Shown piece after piece: positions 52,359 to 57,837 of a stretch of DNA of 57,837 nucleotides. Origin of the DNA: an uncultured Lachnospiraceae bacterium (GTDB lineage: Bacteria; Bacillota; Clostridia; Lachnospirales; Anaerotignaceae); the NCBI GenBank assembly GCA_944381395.1, contig CALWKY010000086.1, positions 1 to 57,837 on the forward strand. The letters are read 5' to 3'. A model generated the notes under the pieces. It saw only the letters and a list, made by a program, of their open reading frames with translations. It did not search any database and was not told where the DNA came from. Numbering within the stretch: the stretch's first letter is position 1; each line of letters opens with the position of its first letter. Both the position numbers and the translations under genes were made by a program.

Positions 52359-52844
52359 ATGGCAAAGATTGAACAGAAGCAAGTGATCGTAAACGAGATC
52401 AAGGAAAAGCTGGAAAAGGCTGCTTCCCTGGTAATCGTTGACGCAAGAGGTTTGACTGTAGAACAGGATACCGCAATGAGAAAGCAGCTGAGAGAAGCTG
52501 GCGTAGACTACAAGGTTTACAAGAACACTATGGTTCACTTCGCAATCCAGGGTACTGTATATGAGGGTCTGGATGAATACCTGAATGGTCCCAGCGCATT
52601 TGCATTCAGCTATGGTGATGCAACTACTGCAGCTTCCATCCTGAGCAAGGTTGCAAAGGACGTTAAGGCACTGGAATTCAAGGCTGGTGTAGTAGAAGGT
52701 GTTACTTATGATGCAGCAGGCATGAAGCTGGTTGCAGAAATCCCTTCCAGAGAAGTACTGCTTTCCAAGCTGCTGGGCAGCTTCAAGAGCCCTATGTCTT
52801 CTTTCGCACGTGTTATCGATCAGATTGCAAAGAAGGAAGCTTAA
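52359..52844 (+). CDS. rplJ: 50S ribosomal protein L10
   Basis: A 161-residue stalk base protein: KLEKAASLVIVDARGLTVEQ near 18, VYKNTMVHFAI near 56, and a C-terminal helix that binds L12 dimers. First gene after the L10 leader. Confidence 0.97.
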   Translation: MAKIEQKQVIVNEIKEKLEKAASLVIVDARGLTVEQDTAMRKQLREAGVDYKVYKNTMVHFAIQGTVYEGLDEYLNGPSAFAFSYGDATTAASILSKVAKDVKALEFKAGVVEGVTYDAAGMKLVAEIPSREVLLSKLLGSFKSPMSSFARVIDQIAKKEA

Positions 52845-52916
52845 GTCTCGTATCTTTTTTTCAGAAAACATTATTTGAGATAAAAAACTCATCATTATTA
52901 TCGGAGGTGCTTTGAA

Positions 52917-53291
52917 ATGGCAAAACTGACTATTGAAGAAATCATCGCAGCAGTAAAGGAACTGACTGTATTGGAACTGAATGACCTGGTAAAGGCAGCA
53001 GAAGAAGAATTTGGCGTATCCGCAGCAGCAGGTGTTGCAGTTGTTGCAGGTCCCGCAGCTGGCGCAGCTGAAGAAGAAAAGACTGAATTTGACGTTGAAC
53101 TGACCGATGTTGGTTCCGAAAAGATCAAGGTTATCAAGGTTGTCCGTGAAATCACTGGTCTGGGTCTGAAGGAAGCTAAGGAAGTTGTAGACAACGCTCC
53201 TAAGATGCTGAAGGAACAGGCTTCCAAGGAAGACGCTGAAGCAATCAAGGCTAAACTGGAAGAAGTTGGCGCAAAGGTTACAATTAAGTAA
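52917..53291 (+). CDS. rplL: 50S ribosomal protein L7/L12
   Basis: A 124-residue stalk protein: N-terminal dimerisation region, Ala/Gly hinge near 38-52, and the C-terminal domain [20 protein letters not shown] near 69. rpoB does not follow; a strong terminator does. Confidence 0.98.
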   Translation: MAKLTIEEIIAAVKELTVLELNDLVKAAEEEFGVSAAAGVAVVAGPAAGAAEEEKTEFDVELTDVGSEKIKVIKVVREITGLGLKEAKEVVDNAPKMLKEQASKEDAEAIKAKLEEVGAKVTIK

Positions 53292-53306
53292 TTTTTCTCT
53301 ACGCAT

Positions 53307-53343
53307 AAAAAGAGACAGGAAAAACACTCCTGTCTCTTTTTTT
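53307..53343 (+). terminator. Terminator of rplJL
   Basis: AAAAAGAGACAGGA pairs with TCCTGTCTCTTTTT, with a long T-run. Confidence 0.95.
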
Positions 53344-53344
53344 A

Positions 53345-53373
53345 TTGTGCATTGCTTTTCTGTCTGGTACAAT
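53345..53373 (+). promoter_or_regulatory. Promoter of the small paralogous pair
   Basis: TTGTGC (53345-53350), 17-base spacer, TACAAT (53368-53373). Confidence 0.6.
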
Positions 53374-53422
53374 AAAAGAAAGAAACTTATCCAATGAAAG
53401 ATAGGGAAGAGGGGGCGTATTG

Positions 53423-53686
53423 ATGATTACCATCTTTAATCGCAAAGAATTATTTATGACATATTCCATGGAAAAACAGGCTGCCCTTCGTCAGGCATTG
53501 GCGGATGCTGGGATTGATTATACCGTCCAAACCATGGACCGTTCCAGCCCTTCTCCATTTTCTGCCGGCAGCAGAGGCAGAATGGGCACTTTTGGCACGC
53601 CTATGGAACGGATGCTTACTTATGTGATTTATGTGAAGAAAAAGGATTACGAATATGCCCAATATATTCTGCGTAATCTTTCATAA
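53423..53686 (+). CDS. Small protein, tandem paralog 1 (DUF2007-like)
   Basis: An 87-residue protein: MEKQAALRQALADAGIDYTV (helix), DRSSPSPFSAGSRGRMGTFG (loop), then YVIYVKKKDYEYAQYILRNL (strand and helix). The strand-helix pattern and the phrase about alternating subunits suggest a small ferredoxin-like fold similar to DUF2007 signal-transducing proteins, but the match is loose. ATG 53423 follows AGAGGGGG. Its neighbour is a clear duplicate. Confidence 0.75.
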   Translation: MITIFNRKELFMTYSMEKQAALRQALADAGIDYTVQTMDRSSPSPFSAGSRGRMGTFGTPMERMLTYVIYVKKKDYEYAQYILRNLS

Positions 53687-53724
53687 AATTTTGAAAATCC
53701 GCTCCATGAAAAGGAGGAGATCCT

Positions 53725-54000
53725 ATGATGTGGTATGGGAACTGGGAAAAATTATATGCCACCTTTTCTATGAAAGAGCAGGCTGATTTGCGGGAAGCAC
53801 TGGCTGGAGCAGGCATTGACTATGAACTAAAAACAAAAGACCATTCCAGTCCTTCTCCTTTGTATATAGGCACCAGAGCCAGAGGCATCCTTTATGGCAC
53901 ACAAACACAGCGGATGCTGGAGTATACATTCTTTGTGAAAAAAGAGGATCTGTCAGAGGCAATGGCTGTGCTGGAGCGCTGTCTCCATTCCTCTATCTAA
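53725..54000 (+). CDS. Small protein, tandem paralog 2 (DUF2007-like)
   Basis: A 91-residue paralog of the previous protein, aligned along its length: FSMKEQADLREALAGAGIDY, DHSSPSPLYIGTRARGILYG, YTFFVKKEDLSEAMAVLERC. The conserved (D)xSSPSP-x5-RxRG loop is the most distinctive element of the pair. Thirty-eight bases separate the two genes, so they are cotranscribed. Function unknown. Diverged repeat copy D starts about 30 bases after its stop. Confidence 0.75.
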   Translation: MMWYGNWEKLYATFSMKEQADLREALAGAGIDYELKTKDHSSPSPLYIGTRARGILYGTQTQRMLEYTFFVKKEDLSEAMAVLERCLHSSI

Positions 54001-54030
54001 CTTCGCAAAAGAAAGGATAAAAACCGCTAT

Positions 54031-54155
54031 GCAAAGGAGTTTTCCGTTTATTTCTTCAGAGAAAGTGCGATGACTGTTGTCCTAAGAAAAACACACAAAC
54101 AAAAAAGAAATAGCAGGAATCCGTAACCAGGATTCCTGCTATTTTTGTTTTTAAA
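54031..54155 (+). repeat. Two-hairpin intergenic element, diverged copy D
   Basis: It follows the layout of copies B and C: TTTATTTCTTCAGAG, then GACTGTTGTCCTAAG, an A/C-rich linker, and a hairpin AATAGCAGGAATCC/GGATTCCTGCTATT (54109-54142) ending in T-rich sequence. The stem bases differ from the other copies but remain paired. It serves as a bidirectional terminator between convergent genes. Confidence 0.6.
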
Positions 54156-54222
54156 GTGATCCTTCAGGGATACTTTATAGATTCTATATGAAAGACCATG
54201 CGTTTCAAACTGCAACCTGCTA

Positions 54223-57200
54223 TTATTCTTCAGGCAAATCCTCCGCCGTTTCTGCTGCTGCCTGGGCTGCTTGTTTGCCAGCTTTTCGTTTGCGGTACTT
54301 TCCATAACCAATCCATCCGCCTCCGCCTAAAGCAGCAATGCCAAGCACCAGAAGAACAGAAAGCAGGATACTGCCTGAGGATTCCAATACACAGAATGTT
54401 ACGGTATCTCCTGCATGGGAGAACATGAGGTAACTGCCGTCTATTTCTGCATCTTGTTTTTGCCAGCCGTCTGCTGTCTGTACCCACAGGGTATAGTGTT
54501 TTTCTTTATCCGGCAGGCGATAGTGCACCGTGTAACTAATTTCGTCCATGACAGGGTCGCTGACAATGACGGAATAAGCGGTTCCTTCATAGATACGTCC
54601 ATGATCTGTCCAGCTTACGGGCTGGGTAGAATAGGAAAGCTTACTGTCGTTACTGAAACTGCCATCCACTAGAATTTGCGGTAATTCTTCTCCGTCTGTT
54701 AATGCAGAAGCATAAGGCGTATAAATGGCATCTAATGTCTGGCTGGCTGTCAAGTGGGTGTAATCCAAATCTGGCCAGGATGCAGAGTATCCTTTTTTCG
54801 CAGGAATTTCCGGCAGACTGGTAATGCCTTTTCCATATTGGAAGGGAATGACTGCGATGGTTTCTCCATCTGCACGGAAGGTCAGCTGCAGCTGGGCGAA
54901 ATCGGCAGGAACGTTATCACCTGCACAAAGGGTTTCATAAGAAACAGGTTCTGCTTTCCCGGAATAGCTGATACCGTCTATACCAGCCAATGTTTCGCTG
55001 GTAAAGAAATTATGGGAAAGAACAGCGTTTTCCCAATCCATGTCTCCTGCGATACTGCCAAGATACGTTTCTCCGTCATCTATGGTGGCTAAAGAGCGGC
55101 AATCTTCAATGATCTTGCCATACCCTGCAATACCGCCCACATAGTCTTTTCCGCTTAAAACACACTTGCTCCAGTTTTCCTGTAATGCACCCCAAGCATA
55201 TCCTGCAATACCGCCGGTATAAGTTCCATCTGTGTTTTTTACATTACCATAGCTTTCGCACTGGGTGATATAACCCAAATCCAAATTTCCGGCAATACCG
55301 CCTACGGCTGTTTGCCTGCTTTCTATGCTTCCGGTATTGATACAGGAAAGGATCAATGCCTTTGCCCAGTAAGAATATTCTAAGGAATAGTTTCCGGCTT
55401 TTGTCACATCTTCTTCTTTATCGAAGTCTGTTTCAATGCCGGAAGAACCAATGATACCGCCGACATTGATATCTCCATAAATACTGCCTTCGTTTTTGGA
55501 TGCGGAAATGCGTCCATTATGCTGGGTTTCTAAATTACACTGCTGGGATAAATCTTCAAAGTGCTCCCGAATGCGTGTTTCTTTATCCTCATTTTGATCT
55601 TCCTGCCAATCTGTTTTTTCTGTCCGGATCAGATTGGTGATGACACGGAACTGACTGGTAATGGCACGCAGATCATCCAGAAGGGTATCTGTGGAATCTG
55701 TTATCAGGGCATTGAGAGAATCAGCGCTTTCTAACATATCCCCTAAAGAATCAGATAAGGCATCTCCTTGGCTGGTAATACTTTCATCAATAGGCTGGAA
55801 AGCAACTTGCGGTTTTTCTGCTTGTTCTGCGATCATATCCTGCACATCTAAAGTAATGTCTGATAATAAGGAAAGTACATCATCTGCCTGATCTCCAGCA
55901 CGTTTGAGACGGGTCAAGCTATTGCCCAAATACAACAGGGCATCGTCCAAATCATCCCCAGAGTCCTGCAAATGATTTAATGCTTCTGTAGCATTGGAAG
56001 CGGCTTTTTTTACAGCGTCAATTACATCGGGAGAGGATTCTAAAGCGGAAAGCAGCGCATGGAGTGCATCTATGGTAGCTTCCGGATCCCCCAGTGCATT
56101 TCGCAGGTCAGAAAGGGCAGTTTCTATTTTTGTGATGGTTTTATCCAATTGTGCAGCTGCTGTATGTAACTGGCTGGTGGCACGTGCCAGGTCTGAAACG
56201 GATAAAGCAGCATGGTCGTTGGCATCAGAAGCAGAATCCACTGCGTCTTGCAGTTTATCTACGGCACGATCCAGCTGATAGAGCAGATCATCTAATTCAT
56301 CCATGAGATCTACTGCATTTTCCATAATAGGAACCATGCGGTCTAATACCTGCGATACACGGGCAGTTAATTCGTTTACCTGATCAATATTGCCATTTGC
56401 CCAGTCTGTCATGGAGTCTAAAAATCCATCTGCCGTTTCTTTTGTACTTTTTGCCTGATCAGAAATTTGGTTTAACTGTTCCGAGAGAGCATCTGAGGTT
56501 TGATCGGCATCATTCAGGGTTTGATCCGTAAGGCTCATTAGCCGGTCCAGCTCATCCATCAGTTTATCTAAAAAATCTTTGCTGAAAGACTGTACCACTT
56601 CTGGTTCCAGCTGGCCTACAATCCCGCCTACGTCTTTTCTGCCATAGATTTTGCCAGTATTAGTACACCGATCCAAATAGCCAGACTGCCGTCCCGCAAT
56701 TCCGCCAATATTGTAGCCGATATGTTCATAGCCGACAGTACCAGCGTTTTGACATCCTTGTATGGTGCCTTTGGAAAGACCTGCAATTCCGCCGATATCC
56801 ATATAAAGGGACAGATTCGCGGTGGAATTGAGCTTTTTCCAATCAATGGAGTCTATTTCCGGAGAATCATCCAGATTTTTCGTATTGATGCTTCCACTGT
56901 TGCTGCAGTTGGCAATCGTGCCATAATTTTCACCTGCAATGCCTCCTGCAGAGTGTTCACCTGTGACAGAACCAGTAAAGGTGCAGTTTACAATTTCGCC
57001 GGAAGGGGTATTGATACCTACGACACCGCCAATTTGGTTGGCACCTTGCACATCTCCGCTGATGTTGCAGTTAGTAATGGTGCCAGCGTTGCTGCCGGCC
57101 AGAACGCCTAACGTATCTTTTTTGTCAGAAGGAGCAACTTTTCCGCCTACTGTCAGATTTTTTACAATACCGCCTTCCTGTATATAGCGGAAAAGTCCTT

Positions 57201-57498
57201 GCACATTACCGCTATCTGTCAATCTTAGCCCTGTAATACTGTGCCCCTGCCCATCGAAGGTGCCACAGAAAATAGGAATAGAAGTAAACTGGGTGTTTGT
57301 TAAGTTTAAATCTGCCTCCAATAGAATCGTTTTTCCTTGAGACCAGCTGTCTAACGTACAGTTCTTTGCCAGTTCTATTAGGTCGGCTTCCGATTGAATC
57401 GTGATCGTGTCAGAAGCGGCATGAGCTGGTAGAAAACAGGATAGGCTCAGCAATACTGCCAAAAAAATAGAAAGCAGTCTTTTGTTATTTTTCATCAT
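54223..57498 (-). CDS. Large surface protein: GLUG repeats, long coiled coil, C-terminal membrane anchor
   Basis: A 1091-residue exported protein. Signal peptide at 1-28 (KRLLSIFLAVLLSLSCFLPAHA-like, cleaved after AHA). GLUG repeats (GGIVG/GGIAG...NCxxxGxV) occupy about 115-305. A coiled coil follows at about 310-640, rich in Asp/Ala/Leu heptads with regularly spaced D-DL patterns. GLUG repeats resume at about 660-850. A Listeria-Bacteroides-repeat-like domain (ITSLPEIPAKKGYSASWPDL) is near 895, then a beta domain, a membrane segment near 1045-1065 and a basic tail. I infer an adhesin or envelope organiser. Start: ATG 57498 after AAAGGAGGTGCCCC; the first gene of the unit overlaps it by 14 bases. 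Confidence 0.85.
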   Translation of the reverse strand: MMKNNKRLLSIFLAVLLSLSCFLPAHAASDTITIQSEADLIELAKNCTLDSWSQGKTILLEADLNLTNTQFTSIPIFCGTFDGQGHSITGLRLTDSGNVQGLFRYIQEGGIVKNLTVGGKVAPSDKKDTLGVLAGSNAGTITNCNISGDVQGANQIGGVVGINTPSGEIVNCTFTGSVTGEHSAGGIAGENYGTIANCSNSGSINTKNLDDSPEIDSIDWKKLNSTANLSLYMDIGGIAGLSKGTIQGCQNAGTVGYEHIGYNIGGIAGRQSGYLDRCTNTGKIYGRKDVGGIVGQLEPEVVQSFSKDFLDKLMDELDRLMSLTDQTLNDADQTSDALSEQLNQISDQAKSTKETADGFLDSMTDWANGNIDQVNELTARVSQVLDRMVPIMENAVDLMDELDDLLYQLDRAVDKLQDAVDSASDANDHAALSVSDLARATSQLHTAAAQLDKTITKIETALSDLRNALGDPEATIDALHALLSALESSPDVIDAVKKAASNATEALNHLQDSGDDLDDALLYLGNSLTRLKRAGDQADDVLSLLSDITLDVQDMIAEQAEKPQVAFQPIDESITSQGDALSDSLGDMLESADSLNALITDSTDTLLDDLRAITSQFRVITNLIRTEKTDWQEDQNEDKETRIREHFEDLSQQCNLETQHNGRISASKNEGSIYGDINVGGIIGSSGIETDFDKEEDVTKAGNYSLEYSYWAKALILSCINTGSIESRQTAVGGIAGNLDLGYITQCESYGNVKNTDGTYTGGIAGYAWGALQENWSKCVLSGKDYVGGIAGYGKIIEDCRSLATIDDGETYLGSIAGDMDWENAVLSHNFFTSETLAGIDGISYSGKAEPVSYETLCAGDNVPADFAQLQLTFRADGETIAVIPFQYGKGITSLPEIPAKKGYSASWPDLDYTHLTASQTLDAIYTPYASALTDGEELPQILVDGSFSNDSKLSYSTQPVSWTDHGRIYEGTAYSVIVSDPVMDEISYTVHYRLPDKEKHYTLWVQTADGWQKQDAEIDGSYLMFSHAGDTVTFCVLESSGSILLSVLLVLGIAALGGGGWIGYGKYRKRKAGKQAAQAAAETAEDLPEE

Positions 57499-57832
57499 GG
57501 GGCACCTCCTTTCTATCAGAAAGGTCCTCTGGTTTATCTGGTAAGATATCATTTTTTTCAGCGTTTTTTTCCAAAATGTCTTCTATAGCGGATTCTGTTT
57601 CTTCGTCAATCTTTCGGAAATTGCCAGAAGCCATAATGGCGGATACATCACCATGGATGACGCCGTGTATCTCTGCATCAACTAGACCGGAAATACGACC
57701 TCGTACACGGCCATTGATGAGTACAGCACCATTGAGACGCTGCATAGGAATGTGTGATGCAAGGCGCAGGTTTAATCTGCTCTTTTCCACCAAACGGTCG
57801 CCTAAAACCAATATTTGCGGCAGTATGAACAT
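57485..57832 (-). CDS. Small beta-rich protein, possibly truncated by the window edge
   Basis: At least 115 residues. The ATG at 57832 is only six bases from the end of the window, and no ribosome-binding site can be seen, so the true start may lie outside. The middle, NGRVRGRISGLVDAEIHGVI, repeats a G-x-V/I pattern reminiscent of bactofilin-type beta helices, and the C-terminus is a charged helix. The bactofilin idea is weak. It overlaps the start of the large surface protein by 14 bases, so the two are cotranslated. Confidence 0.6.
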   Translation of the reverse strand: MFILPQILVLGDRLVEKSRLNLRLASHIPMQRLNGAVLINGRVRGRISGLVDAEIHGVIHGDVSAIMASGNFRKIDEETESAIEDILEKNAEKNDILPDKPEDLSDRKEVPHDEK

Positions 57833-57837
57833 AACCA

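Noticed and set aside
52284..53372. 362-codon minus-strand ORF opposite rplJ and rplL
   Set aside because: Shadow frame, very Cys/Phe-rich, crosses the rplJL terminator.
1..57837. CRISPR array, prophage or complete insertion sequence
   Set aside because: No spaced direct-repeat array, no transposase, integrase or phage structural gene was found.

Overview
The window comes from a Gram-positive, spore-forming, probably anaerobic member of the Clostridia. The reasons are an alpha/beta-type small acid-soluble spore protein, a 2[4Fe-4S] ferredoxin, strong AGGAGG ribosome-binding sites, consensus TTGACA/TATAAT promoters, Ktr-type potassium uptake, and clostridial families (DegV, UPF0210/ACT, TSCPD, C_GCxxG_C_C, KOW protein between map and infA). 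A Lachnospirales/Anaerotignum-like host is my guess, not shown by the sequence. TGA is used as an ordinary stop (for example at rplP, rpsS and fur), so the code is standard.

Layout. 1-8770: two cytidylate-kinase-like paralogs, two separate ECF sigma/partner modules, a DegV protein, aspS and a B3/B4-domain protein. The second ECF module lies between two identical 17-bp direct repeats and looks like an inserted islet. 8770-29100: mostly small metabolic and housekeeping units: an MBL hydrolase, ktrBA, tRNA-Pro(CGG), a secreted GH5-like protein interrupted by two TGA codons, an AI-2E exporter with pepD, a spore SASP, a Fur-family regulator with an RseC-like protein, nth with a lipoprotein, a flavin reductase, transaldolase with transketolase, thpR, ACT with UPF0210, and an FMN-dependent alpha-hydroxy-acid dehydrogenase. 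29100-45745: one long S10-spc-alpha ribosomal cluster (rpsJ to rplQ, including secY, adk, map, infA, rpmJ and rpoA), preceded by a structured leader. 45800-49640: ferredoxin, gamma-carbonic-anhydrase-like protein, znuABC zinc uptake with a palindromic operator on its promoter, and a TSCPD protein. 49700-53340: rpmG-secE-nusG-rplKA and rplJL with its own L10 leader; rpoBC do not follow. 53400-57837: two tandem paralogous small proteins, then a large surface protein with GLUG repeats and a coiled coil, preceded in its operon by a small protein cut by the window edge.

How it fits together. The right half is the core of translation and secretion, with several RNA leaders that probably carry ribosomal-protein feedback (S10 leader, L1-like sites before rplK and rplA, L10 leader with attenuator). 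Zinc genes, and a Fur-family regulator elsewhere in the window, suggest metal control. The left half is a patchwork of short transcription units with good sigma-A promoters.

Most notable. (1) A family of about 125-160 bp intergenic elements in at least four copies, each starting 8-30 nt downstream of a gene stop on the same strand, always between convergent genes, built as two successive hairpins with compensatory base changes. I do not recognise it as a described family. (2) A 463-codon GH5-like gene open except for two TGA codons, the better-supported one exactly where a conserved Trp is expected. (3) The 17-bp direct repeat that brackets the second ECF sigma module.
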